A DNA stretch of 64,000 nt from Pseudoalteromonas sp. NBT06-2 (GTDB lineage Bacteria; Pseudomonadota; Gammaproteobacteria; Enterobacterales; Alteromonadaceae). The position numbers and the translations under genes were made by a program. This document shows positions 1 to 7,356 of the stretch, in pieces; the stretch's first letter is position 1, and every line of letters begins with the position of its first letter. Where the stretch lies: contig NZ_NQMR01000006.1 of assembly GCF_002276045.1 (NCBI RefSeq), forward strand, positions 58,009 to 122,008, read 5' to 3'. The notes under the pieces are model-generated. The model was not told the DNA's origin. It worked only from the letters and a program-made list of their open reading frames with translations, and ran no database searches.

Positions 1-306
1 AAAAATCAATTCGTACAACTAAATCTTGAAAACAATCATACTGATATTATATTAGATCTTAGTGCTGAAGCCGATATTATTTGGACGCATGATGATCTGA
101 ATATATATTATACAGACAATATTTCAATTTTTAAAAAAGTAATCAGTTCAAAAAAAACCGCAGAAGAAATTTTTAAAGTGGATAAAGATATGGAGCTAAT
201 CGCGTCATTATCCAGTGATAAAAATTCGGAAGCAAATAGCTTATATATAAGCTTAATAAGAAATAAACCAAATTCAATAATAAAAATGAATAGGCTCAAA
301 GATTAG
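1..306 (+). CDS. C-terminal fragment of a protein cut by the window edge
   Basis: An open frame runs from base 1 to a TAG at 304-306, giving the last 101 residues of a protein whose start lies outside the window. The segment around residues 20-50 (DIIWTHDDLNIYYTDN) resembles one blade of a TolB/WD40-like beta-propeller. The intact regulator at 31170-33263 has the same style of C-terminal propeller, so this could be the tail of a paralogous CadC-like transmembrane regulator. That assignment is inference from short, low-complexity similarity. What is directly seen is only an uninterrupted reading frame with normal codon use for the neighbourhood. Confidence 0.55.
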   Translation, partial: KNQFVQLNLENNHTDIILDLSAEADIIWTHDDLNIYYTDNISIFKKVISSKKTAEEIFKVDKDMELIASLSSDKNSEANSLYISLIRNKPNSIIKMNRLKD

Positions 307-752
307 ACATTAGTTCGATTTAACTCGTAATTATGAGAGGTGCCTATTTATGCTGTTTAAATAAGATAAAGGGTCTTTTAAACTCTCATATTAGGTTTGA
401 TGTAATACTAATTAAAAAGATACCTTGTCAAAGAAGCCGTCAGTGCCTTTATTTTGTGGGAAATAGAGGTTGTGTTTCACACGTAAAAAATAAATACCCT
501 ACATAAATACCAAATCTAAAACTTATAAAGTAGATTTTTTTGAAAGTGTCATTTTTAAATTTATGGTAATTATTTTATAATTAAAATGGTGTTTTTATGA
601 TTAATTCAATAAATTCAGGTTGTTAAGTCTAATTCTTACCGAGGTTTTATAACTTATTTGTTAGTATATTTTTATTTTTTTTTGTTATGGTTACTCCATC
701 AAATGGCAAGTTACTAAATACTTTAAAATACCTACCGTCTATAGGAAAAAAA
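307..752. other. AT-rich intergenic region, no gene recognised
   Basis: About 450 bases between the truncated gene and the first peptide gene. The stretch is very AT-rich with stops in all frames, and I see no hairpin with a U-run and no protein-like frame. A longer reading of the next gene from an ATG at 687 is possible, but that ATG has no ribosome-binding site. The region presumably holds the promoter of the peptide gene. Confidence 0.5.
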
Positions 753-896
753 ATGAAATTTAAATTGAATAAGAAAAAAATTAAAAACCTTTCAAAGGAT
801 TACAATAAATTACCATTAGTTATAACAGCTAAAATCGCAGGGGGAGTTCCTCATCAATTCGGTTTAGTAACAGACCCACTTGAAACTAAATGCTAA
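753..896 (+). CDS. Putative RiPP precursor peptide with GG-type leader
   Basis: A 47-residue peptide. I chose the ATG at 753 because AGGAAAA sits just upstream; the in-frame ATG at 687 lacks a ribosome-binding site. The leader is strongly basic (repeated KLNKKKIKNLSKD-type lysines) and ends in KIAGG. A short candidate core follows, VPHQFGLVTDPLETKC, with a single C-terminal cysteine. GG-terminated leaders are the substrates of C39 peptidase ABC exporters, and one is encoded at 8614-10770. The leader does not resemble the acidic leader at 5737, so this peptide may have a different maturase or only share the exporter. Similar short KxNKK-leader peptides are common in marine gammaproteobacteria. 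No modification enzyme is adjacent. Confidence 0.65.
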   Translation: MKFKLNKKKIKNLSKDYNKLPLVITAKIAGGVPHQFGLVTDPLETKC

Positions 897-962
897 ATAC
901 TTATCTGTATTAATATACTTATATAATTTTAAATATTTAATGACTAAATATATTGGTTAGAA

Positions 963-1520
963 ATGAGATTATTTATTTTCTTTATCTGTTTTGTTTTAAC
1001 TAAATTAGTTTTTGCAAATGATGAATTTACACATGATGTAAAAGTAACCTTTAAAGGTGATGATAGTGTCATTGTTATCTCACGAGTTGAAGGTGAAATC
1101 ATAAAAGTCCATTTAGAAGAAAATGATTTTACCGAGCAGGGTCAAACTATTGTTAGTATTTTACATAATAAAAATAAATGGATAGTGACTTCTCCATTAT
1201 CAGGAGTAGTACGAAAAATTTATGATAAAAATAATTATGTTCATATTGGTGATATTGTGGCTGAAATTATTTCAAATGAAATTAAGGGCGTTATCTACCT
1301 TAATAATTTTGAGTTTGACTCTAATAAGGCTCATAAATTTTACTTATGCACTCAGGGTTATGTATTACAGATAAATATATTTAAAAAACAGCAAGATAAA
1401 TTATATTTCTTTTCAAATAGCATAAATCGAAATTTATTTTTTAATCGTAATTATTTATATCATGAAATTAATAATGCGATGTTAGTAAAAAACAAAAAAA
1501 TGTGCAATTTGTATAAGTAA
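963..1520 (+). CDS. Secreted barrel-sandwich (lipoyl/HlyD-like) domain protein
   Basis: A 185-residue protein with a cleavable-looking signal peptide (hydrophobic residues 3-16, cleavage near VFA-ND). Residues 40-105 read as a biotinyl/lipoyl-like barrel-sandwich hybrid: VEGEIIKVHLEENDFTEQGQ, then a second half with SPLSGVVRKIYDKNNYVHIGD. This is the fold at the heart of HlyD-type periplasmic adaptors. There is no membrane anchor beyond the signal peptide, no alpha-hairpin and no lysine in a biotinylation MKM motif, so it is not an ordinary adaptor. The C-terminal 80 residues are basic and unrecognised. It lies between a precursor-like peptide and an AraC regulator at the edge of the RiPP locus. 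An accessory export role is inference. No clear ribosome-binding site precedes the ATG. Confidence 0.6.
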   Translation: MRLFIFFICFVLTKLVFANDEFTHDVKVTFKGDDSVIVISRVEGEIIKVHLEENDFTEQGQTIVSILHNKNKWIVTSPLSGVVRKIYDKNNYVHIGDIVAEIISNEIKGVIYLNNFEFDSNKAHKFYLCTQGYVLQINIFKKQQDKLYFFSNSINRNLFFNRNYLYHEINNAMLVKNKKMCNLYK

Positions 1521-1593
1521 CTGATTTTAACTGAGGCCATTTAAAACATAATAAAAAAGATGTAAATTGGTATTCATAGAAGTAGAGGCGAAT

Positions 1594-2427
1594 ATGATTA
1601 AAGTTTGTATTTTATCACCAATAGATAACTCTAGTTTTGATTTAGGCTGTTTATATGAAGTATTTTCGTTACCCCTGGTAATTGAAAGTAGTATTGTTAC
1701 TAAAGTACTTAAAATCCCAAAAAATAAGCATGTTGATTTATCAAATAAAGCATTTAATTTAAATCAATATGATATGTTGATTTTTTGTGGTTGGGATGAT
1801 TATTCAATATTAACATCTGAATCAGTTGAAAGTTTAGGAGGTTTTTTACGAATACGTGGTCAAATTATTGTTATTGGAAAAAGAGCCGAAAACCTCATTC
1901 AGAAAAATTTTGATTTGAAGTTGATTGATCCTACTTGCATTCAGGTTTTGGATTCTGGTTTAGGTGTTCTTGAATGGGCAACACAGTTTGTTGCGCAAAA
2001 AAAAGGGTTGTATATAGCGCAAAATATGGCCGAAAAACTAAATTTATGTCCGAGTATTGTAGCGTCCATGGCTAAGAGTAGTGCAAGTAATTTATCGCTT
2101 TGCTCTTTGAGGTTAAGAAAGGTTCTCGCTTGGGCTGAGGCCAATTTAAGTTCAATAAAAACGATAGATCAACTGGCGGAAAAAGCGTGCTTATCAAGGC
2201 GCAGTTTTGATCGTCAGTTTAGAGAAAGTGTAGGAAAAACGCCAAAAGACTGGTTGACAGAGAAGCGATTACAATTAGCTAAGTCTTATCTTGAAAATAG
2301 TGATTTGGCGCTTGATGAAATTGCCTGTGTTTCTGGCTTTGGTAGTTACCCTAATTTACGTAATAGCTTTAGTAAGAGTGTTGGTCAATCCCCTAATTTA
2401 TATCGACAATTAAGCCGTGTAGGATAA
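1594..2427 (+). CDS. AraC-family transcriptional regulator (GlxA-like architecture)
   Basis: A 277-residue regulator. An upstream TTG at 1567 is in frame, but the ATG at 1594 is preceded by AGAGGCG and is the better start. Residues 1-145 look like a DJ-1/PfpI-type alpha/beta domain (MIKVCILSPIDNSSFDLG at the start), as in GlxA-like AraC proteins, without an obvious catalytic nucleophile. Residues 175-275 form the two-helix-turn-helix AraC domain (IDQLAEKACLSRRSFDRQF and EIACVSGFGSYPNLRNSF). It sits between peptide genes and just before the radical SAM operon, so it is a plausible local regulator. Its ligand is unknown. Its 3' end converges on the minus-strand peptide gene at 2478-2648 across a shared terminator. 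Confidence 0.85.
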   Translation: MIKVCILSPIDNSSFDLGCLYEVFSLPLVIESSIVTKVLKIPKNKHVDLSNKAFNLNQYDMLIFCGWDDYSILTSESVESLGGFLRIRGQIIVIGKRAENLIQKNFDLKLIDPTCIQVLDSGLGVLEWATQFVAQKKGLYIAQNMAEKLNLCPSIVASMAKSSASNLSLCSLRLRKVLAWAEANLSSIKTIDQLAEKACLSRRSFDRQFRESVGKTPKDWLTEKRLQLAKSYLENSDLALDEIACVSGFGSYPNLRNSFSKSVGQSPNLYRQLSRVG

Positions 2428-2430
2428 TTT

Positions 2431-2464
2431 ACAAAGTAACTTTATTTATTAATAGTTACTTTGT
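2431..2464. terminator. Bidirectional terminator between convergent genes
   Basis: Perfect 11-bp inverted repeat, ACAAAGTAACT and AGTTACTTTGT, around a 12-base AT loop. It begins just after the AraC stop codon and ends just before the stop of the convergent peptide gene. No strong U-run follows on the plus strand. Confidence 0.6.
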
Positions 2465-2477
2465 ATGTTTATTTAAT

Positions 2478-2648
2478 TTATCTTTCTTCTGGTCTAACAC
2501 AACCAATATTTGGATTATTTCCTCCTCCTAGCTCATTTAGTGCTATCTCTTCCAATCGGTCTAATTCATCTTGTAACGCTTGATCTATCTCTGAAGTACT
2601 TTTTTTAGATTTATTATTTTTAACATTTGATTGTTTTTTTTCCTGCAT
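2478..2648 (-). CDS. Putative RiPP precursor peptide with GGG leader motif
   Basis: A 56-residue reading frame with a good ribosome-binding site (AGGAAAG, 5 bases before the ATG at 2646-2648). The N-terminus is lysine/asparagine rich. An amphipathic acidic helix follows (EIDQALQDELDRLEEIALNELGGG), and the tail after the glycines is NNPNIGCVRPEER. The helix-then-GG layout is that of a leader cut by a C39 peptidase exporter. It is divergent from the radical SAM/glycosyltransferase operon and shares its promoter region, which places it in the same locus. The core has one cysteine and no aromatic residue. Which enzyme modifies it, if any, cannot be told from sequence. Confidence 0.65.
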   Translation of the reverse strand: MQEKKQSNVKNNKSKKSTSEIDQALQDELDRLEEIALNELGGGNNPNIGCVRPEER

Positions 2649-2856
2649 GATCACTTTCCTATTTTAAATGATTAATTATAAGCTTATTAAAAATAGAATT
2701 TTGTATTTGTCTTTAAATTTCAATCGATTGTCTTGTTTTTTAGGTTGAGTAAACTTTAAGACTTTAAGTGTTAAAAATGAGACGAAACAGGCTATATCGA
2801 TTTTTAAAGCATATTTACATGTTAACTTTGTTTCGTTAATAACTGAGGGGGATAAC

Positions 2857-4449
2857 ATGTATAGTAAAAATTTAATTCCAATTTTGAACGTAGGAGCTGA
2901 GGTTAATCAGTTTAGCCCTCATGGTTTAGATTCATTAGACCCATTACCAAATAAAGATGAATTTGTTTCTTCAGCTCCAACATTAAATGAGCCTCGTACT
3001 AGTGCATATACTATATATGTTGATTTACCTGATACTGATGAGGAAATGTTACTAGTACACGGATATTTAGGTCATAGAATTAAAGTTAATAAAGATATTG
3101 CAATGTATTTAAGGGCTAATGAAGATAAACGTCCACCTAGACCTCTTTATGGTGAGTGGAAAGACCTTGAATATCGTGATATGAAAGTAGAAAAGCCAGA
3201 AAGTGAAATTATCACATCTTTGCGAAAAAAAGGCTTTTTAACGCTTAGAACACAAGAGCAAGAGCACAGTTTTTTCAAACAGTATGCTACTAACAAAGCA
3301 AATACTATGATAAAGCAAGCGCCATATTACCTAATAATGCCTACATATTCATGTAACTTAAGGTGTCCTTATTGTTTTCAGGATCACATGCGTACAGACC
3401 CTAATTACAGTCATTTATTAAAAAAAATGACACCTGAAACTGTTGATTTAGTTTTTGATAATTTGCCTGTATTAGAAGCTCGCCATAACTTTGTTGCTGA
3501 CGAAAAACATGTACGTACTTTTAAGTTTTTCGGTGGTGAACCGTTACTTAAAGAGAATCGAGATATTATTGAATATACCATGAATCGAGCGCGTGCAGAG
3601 GGTAAAGCTAAATTTCTAGCTATCAGTAATGGCACAGATCTACAACACTATAAGGATTTACTTGGACCCGAAGGGATTTCTGAGATCCAGATCACTTTTG
3701 ATGGCACACCAAAAGAGCATGATAAACGCAGAATTTACCCTGATGGTACAGGAAGTTTTGAGCTAATTAGTCAAAATATACAGCTAGCTTTAGATTTAGG
3801 GGTGAAAATTATAGGGCGTATAAATGTTGATAAAAATAATTTAACTGATTTACCAGAGTTAGCTGATGTTATTAGTGAGAAAGGATGGGGAAAATATTCA
3901 AATTTTGGTGTTTATTTAGCTGTTATCGTTGCACACAATGAACAGACAAGTGATACGGAATGTTTCGGTACCCGAGAGTTAAACCATGCATTTATTAAAT
4001 TAAAGGAACAATATCCAAAGCTTGATATGTTTCAATTTGATGGTGATGCAATGAAAAAGAAAGCGCGTAGAGTGTTCGAAACCAACAAAGAAAATTCACC
4101 ACAACTCCCTCAATTTTGCGGTGCACATAACAAAATGTACGTTATTGATGCATTTGCTGATATTTATGCGTGTTATGAAAAAACTGGAGATGAAAAAATA
4201 CGCATAGGATATTTTGATCAAAAATCAGGTTTAAATATCCATAAAAAAAATGAATGTGATTGGCGCTCTCGTACCGTAGCTTCTAATCCTATTTGCTCTC
4301 AATGTCGATATGCTTTTTATTGTGGTGGAGGTTGCGCAATAAACGCAGAAGTAAGGACTGGGAAAATGCATGCAAACTTCTGTGATTCATATGGAAAGCG
4401 GTTTAGAGAAAGTGTTGCTGAAGCATATTTAGAGAGTAAACAGGCGTGA
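2857..4449 (+). CDS. Radical SAM/SPASM peptide-modifying enzyme
   Basis: A 530-residue protein preceded by a strong GAGGGGG ribosome-binding site. The radical SAM cluster motif is CNLRCPYC (Cys166, Cys170, Cys173). The SAM-binding FFGGEPLL follows near residue 227. The C-terminal 100 residues are a cysteine-rich SPASM region (CGAHN, YACYEK, CSQCRYAFYCGGGCAINAE, NFCDS) that would hold two auxiliary iron-sulfur clusters. The first 150 residues lie before the barrel and may bind the leader. SPASM enzymes cross-link or epimerise peptide side chains during RiPP maturation. Here the gene overlaps a glycosyltransferase and is followed by a GG-leader peptide, which supports that role. The bond formed cannot be read from sequence. 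Confidence 0.88.
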   Translation: MYSKNLIPILNVGAEVNQFSPHGLDSLDPLPNKDEFVSSAPTLNEPRTSAYTIYVDLPDTDEEMLLVHGYLGHRIKVNKDIAMYLRANEDKRPPRPLYGEWKDLEYRDMKVEKPESEIITSLRKKGFLTLRTQEQEHSFFKQYATNKANTMIKQAPYYLIMPTYSCNLRCPYCFQDHMRTDPNYSHLLKKMTPETVDLVFDNLPVLEARHNFVADEKHVRTFKFFGGEPLLKENRDIIEYTMNRARAEGKAKFLAISNGTDLQHYKDLLGPEGISEIQITFDGTPKEHDKRRIYPDGTGSFELISQNIQLALDLGVKIIGRINVDKNNLTDLPELADVISEKGWGKYSNFGVYLAVIVAHNEQTSDTECFGTRELNHAFIKLKEQYPKLDMFQFDGDAMKKKARRVFETNKENSPQLPQFCGAHNKMYVIDAFADIYACYEKTGDEKIRIGYFDQKSGLNIHKKNECDWRSRTVASNPICSQCRYAFYCGGGCAINAEVRTGKMHANFCDSYGKRFRESVAEAYLESKQA

Positions 4450-5576
4450 ACATTCTATTTTGCAGTTTAAACCGTAGAGGATTCATTAATCCGATGATTG
4501 GTTTAGCTTTACGATTGCAAAAAGTGGGTCATACGGTTGCTTTTATTTGTGATATGAGTTGTGAAGGATTGCTAAATGAGCAAGGACTGGCTCGGATCCC
4601 GCGAGGTGATATTGATGGTCATAGCTTTTTAATTAAAAAGTGGGCTGAACCCGTTTTTTGTGCAATCCAAGCTAAACATACTCAGTATGCGTTAAGTCAA
4701 TTTTCAGCAGATTTAATTGTAACGCAGCCTCTGGCAATGGGATGTATTTTCGTAGCCAAAAAAGCACAAATAAAACATGCCACAATAGGTTTTTTTTCTC
4801 CATTATGGCTAGATAAAACCTATAGTCAGGTTAGTAATATCGATACATCTCTGTGTAATTTAAGAAAATGGAGAGCGCAAAATTTACTTGATTTATATAA
4901 TCGTTTTTGCCGATATTTAGGTATCAATGAATCCCAATATGTAACGCATAGTAATGAATTACTTGGTGATGCGCATTTGGTTCGAAATTACTCAGAACAT
5001 TTGAGCGCACACCTTCCTAAAAACTACTTTGTTATAGGTAGCATGCTTTGGGAGGAGGAACCTGATGAAGTAATACGTAATTGGGTAGCTGATGCTAAGC
5101 GTAAGAATAAAAAAATTATTTATATTCAGCATGGGCAGCGTTTTCATCAAGATAGTTTTTGGGATCAGATAGATGGCTGGGCATGTAATGAGCAATTCGC
5201 AATCGCTGTTAGCTTTGGAGATTTTATCGAGGATGGCGCAATACATCATAAAAACGTGCTTGCAAAACCTTATATACCTCAAAGCTTCATGATGAAAAAT
5301 GCATGTTTTGCGATAACTAATGGACATACAACTTCAGTTCTGGGTGCGATTGAAAGTGGTATTGATATGGCTGTTTTTACTGTTAAAGGTGAGACCGTTG
5401 ATAATGGTGTTTTATGTGAAAATCTACCTAATTTTTATGTGTTTGATGAGAGTGATTCAGAAGTACCAGATTTGAGCCTTATTATAAAACACAGGCTTAA
5501 AGACAAAATAACACCTCTCAAAAGAGATGATTTTTTTGCAGCTACACAAGTAATAGATAACTTGTTACAAAATTAA
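4446..5576 (+). CDS. GT-B fold glycosyltransferase (UGT/MGT-like)
   Basis: A 376-residue protein starting at a GTG that overlaps the stop of the upstream radical SAM gene, so the two are translationally coupled. The N-terminus (GFINPMIGLALRLQKVGHTV) matches the start of GT1-type glycosyltransferases. The C-terminal donor-binding motif is present in altered form (NGHTTSVLGAIESGIDMAVF, then a DNG where DQ..NA is usual). In GT1 enzymes the motif near the start is normally GHxxP, and its histidine is the catalytic base; here it is GF. This protein may therefore glycosylate by a different mechanism, or act as a carrier or chaperone. Its position between maturase and precursor suggests the RiPP is glycosylated; this is inference. 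Confidence 0.72.
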   Translation: MNILFCSLNRRGFINPMIGLALRLQKVGHTVAFICDMSCEGLLNEQGLARIPRGDIDGHSFLIKKWAEPVFCAIQAKHTQYALSQFSADLIVTQPLAMGCIFVAKKAQIKHATIGFFSPLWLDKTYSQVSNIDTSLCNLRKWRAQNLLDLYNRFCRYLGINESQYVTHSNELLGDAHLVRNYSEHLSAHLPKNYFVIGSMLWEEEPDEVIRNWVADAKRKNKKIIYIQHGQRFHQDSFWDQIDGWACNEQFAIAVSFGDFIEDGAIHHKNVLAKPYIPQSFMMKNACFAITNGHTTSVLGAIESGIDMAVFTVKGETVDNGVLCENLPNFYVFDESDSEVPDLSLIIKHRLKDKITPLKRDDFFAATQVIDNLLQN

Positions 5577-5736
5577 AATTATCTAGGGTTATTTTAATTT
5601 GCTTTGCATTTTAAAAATAACAAAGAGCAAAAGAATTTTTTATTGTTCGAACAGATGTTTAGCTAATGTCAAAGCGAATAATAGATTTACTAAGCGGCCA
5701 CTTTTTGGCTATTGATATTTAATAAGGAAAGTCATT

Positions 5737-5892
5737 ATGAAAAATGAAAAACTAGAAAATGTTACAGCAGAAGAACAAGAAATAAATTTAGATGAAATTT
5801 CAGCTGAAGAGCTAGAAGCGCAAGCTGGTGGTTTAATGCCATCAATGATTGATGATTGTAATGGTACCTTTACTTGTGTCACATATGATTAA
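5737..5892 (+). CDS. RiPP precursor peptide of the radical SAM/glycosyltransferase operon
   Basis: A 51-residue peptide with AAGGAAAG upstream of the ATG. The leader is acidic and helical (INLDEISAEELEAQAGG) and ends in the AGG typical of C39-exporter substrates. The candidate core is LMPSMIDDCNGTFTCVTYD, with two cysteines, threonines and serine that could take a thioether cross-link or a sugar. Flanking genes on the same strand encode a radical SAM/SPASM enzyme, a glycosyltransferase, a second radical SAM enzyme and a C39 peptidase ABC exporter. This is the best candidate for the product of the locus. A damaged copy of the core lies 75 bases downstream. Confidence 0.85.
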   Translation: MKNEKLENVTAEEQEINLDEISAEELEAQAGGLMPSMIDDCNGTFTCVTYD

Positions 5893-5938
5893 TATTTTAA
5901 TCTAATAAATATTACTAACTAAAATAACTACCACATAA

Positions 5939-6006
5939 GGTGTTAATTATGAGTAATCACTACAAGTGATTGTAATAGTAACTTTCTACGTGGAACATAT
6001 GATTAA
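5939..6006 (+). pseudogene. Degenerate second copy of the precursor core
   Basis: From 5968 the frame reads DCNSNFLRGTYD and then TAA, aligning codon for codon with DCNGTFTCVTYD and TAA at the end of the intact precursor. Upstream similarity at the DNA level continues back to about 5939, where GGTG-TTAAT matches the GGTGGTTTAA that encodes the GG site. A TGA at 5950-5952 and small indels break the frame, and no leader remains. It looks like the remnant of a tandem precursor duplication. The second core cysteine is lost in this copy. Confidence 0.7.
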
Positions 6007-6021
6007 GTTGTAATAATTAAA

Positions 6022-6051
6022 GAAGATTAATAGTAATTACTATTAATCTTC
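6022..6051. terminator. 30-bp perfect palindrome, possible attenuator
   Basis: The 15 bases GAAGATTAATAGTAA at 6022-6036 are followed directly by their exact reverse complement at 6037-6051. An RNA copy could fold as a long AU-rich stem. It lies between the precursor genes and the downstream radical SAM, adaptor and exporter genes. There it could partly stop transcription or protect the 3' end of the abundant precursor mRNA. A protein-binding operator is the other reading. Confidence 0.5.
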
Positions 6052-6074
6052 CTTTGATATTTAAGGGAGTTTAA

Positions 6075-6239
6075 ATGGATAAAGAAATATTAGAAACTGC
6101 TTTTGATCTAGAGCTAAAAGTAAACTTAGATGATATTTCACCCGAAGAATTAGATCTTATATCTGAAGATAATCCAGAATTAAAAAATACAAATTTTAAC
6201 CATAAAAAGTATTTGTTACTTAAATATGACAATAATTAA
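6075..6239 (+). CDS. Leader-like small acidic peptide without GG site
   Basis: A 54-residue frame with AAGGGAG ahead of the ATG, ending 12 bases before the second radical SAM gene. Residues 17-30 (NLDDISPEELDLIS) closely match the leader of the precursor at 5737 (NLDEISAEELEAQA). The GG cleavage site is absent and the tail is NTNFNHKKYLLLKYDNN, without cysteine. It may be a precursor cut by another protease, a substrate of the second radical SAM enzyme, or a leader mimic that engages the maturation enzymes. The strong ribosome-binding site and tight spacing argue that it is expressed. Confidence 0.6.
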   Translation: MDKEILETAFDLELKVNLDDISPEELDLISEDNPELKNTNFNHKKYLLLKYDNN

Positions 6240-6251
6240 TTAGAAGCTATA

Positions 6252-7349
6252 ATGTTAAATTTTAATCAGATAAAAACTGCTATCCCTGAATTTAAAGCTA
6301 CTTTTACCAAGCTTAAACAGCAGTCTGTTATAGATAAATATCACAATATTGAAAAATCATTATTTTCTCTTTTTACATCTAATTCTTATCTAGAGTTAAC
6401 AATAATCACCACAGAGCAATGTAACTTTAGATGTGTATATTGTTATCAAGACTTTCAGTCGGTTAAATTGAATGAGGATAGAGCATATAGTGTGATCCGC
6501 TTTATAGAAAAGAGTGTTGAATCAGGTTTACGTCATTTGCATATAAGTTGGTTTGGAGGAGAGCCTACTCTTAACGTTATGCCTATACATAAAATAGGTA
6601 ATGCAATAAAAAAAATTCAGCTTAATAATAATTTAGTTTATACCTCAAATATGAGCTCCAATGGTTATTTATTATCTAAAAATCGTTTTAATGATTTATT
6701 AAATAGTGGTGTAAATCACTTTCAAATATCGTTAGATGGTTGGCAAGAATTTCATGATCAAACTCGTATTCGAAAAAATGGTCAAGGAAGTTTTTATAGA
6801 ATATGGAAAAATTTGCTTTGTTTTCGCTCTTTTAAAAAGCATTTCATAATTGATCTTCGTTTACATATCACACAAAAAAATATTGATTCGATTGAAGTAT
6901 TAGTAAAAAACATACTTAAAGAGTTTTCTAAAGATCATAGGTTTAATGTGATGTTAGAAGAAATTAAAGATCTAGGCGGTGAAAGTAGTGCTAGTCAACT
7001 GGTTCCAGATAAAAAAATAAAAAATAGACTTACTCATATTAAAACTTCACTACTTCCTATGAAGAGACCGTTTAAAAGTGCGCATAATAAAATTTGTTAT
7101 GCGGCAATCCCGAGGCATTTGCTTATTTTTCCTGATGGTCAACTCGGAAAATGTACCGTGATGCTAAAAGATCCAAGAAACGTTGTAGGTAAATTGGAAC
7201 ATGATGGAGATGTAATACTAAATAAAGAGTTTTATAGCTATTGGATCCGAGGGTTCTCAACTTTAGATAAGCAAGATTTAAGCTGTCCTGCAAAGCATTT
7301 ACCAAAAATATTTGATGGTGTTGAGCGTATCGCTGTTAAGCAAATTTAG
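6252..7349 (+). CDS. Radical SAM peptide maturase with short SPASM-like C-terminus
   Basis: A 365-residue protein with the motif CNFRCVYC (Cys57, Cys61, Cys64) and SWFGGEP near residue 96. The C-terminal part has only three further cysteines (ICYA, GKCTV, LSCPA), so its auxiliary-cluster region is reduced relative to the enzyme at 2857. It is clearly paralogous to the radical SAM protein at 29353-30378 in the second RiPP locus, sharing TEQCNFRCVYCY, WFGGEP, KCTV.LKD and GFTTLD-like blocks. It follows a leader-like peptide by 12 bases and is followed within 7 bases by the exporter adaptor. It probably modifies one of the local precursors; the chemistry is unknown. Confidence 0.85.
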   Translation: MLNFNQIKTAIPEFKATFTKLKQQSVIDKYHNIEKSLFSLFTSNSYLELTIITTEQCNFRCVYCYQDFQSVKLNEDRAYSVIRFIEKSVESGLRHLHISWFGGEPTLNVMPIHKIGNAIKKIQLNNNLVYTSNMSSNGYLLSKNRFNDLLNSGVNHFQISLDGWQEFHDQTRIRKNGQGSFYRIWKNLLCFRSFKKHFIIDLRLHITQKNIDSIEVLVKNILKEFSKDHRFNVMLEEIKDLGGESSASQLVPDKKIKNRLTHIKTSLLPMKRPFKSAHNKICYAAIPRHLLIFPDGQLGKCTVMLKDPRNVVGKLEHDGDVILNKEFYSYWIRGFSTLDKQDLSCPAKHLPKIFDGVERIAVKQI

Positions 7350-7356
7350 GAAAATT

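Noticed and set aside
753..896. Lanthipeptide precursor
   Set aside because: No lanthipeptide dehydratase or cyclase gene is in the window; the peptide is listed only as a GG-leader candidate.
5577..5736. Terminator between the glycosyltransferase gene and the precursor
   Set aside because: TTTGCTTTG and CAAAGAGCAAA could pair, but only with a bulge and a large loop, so I did not list it.
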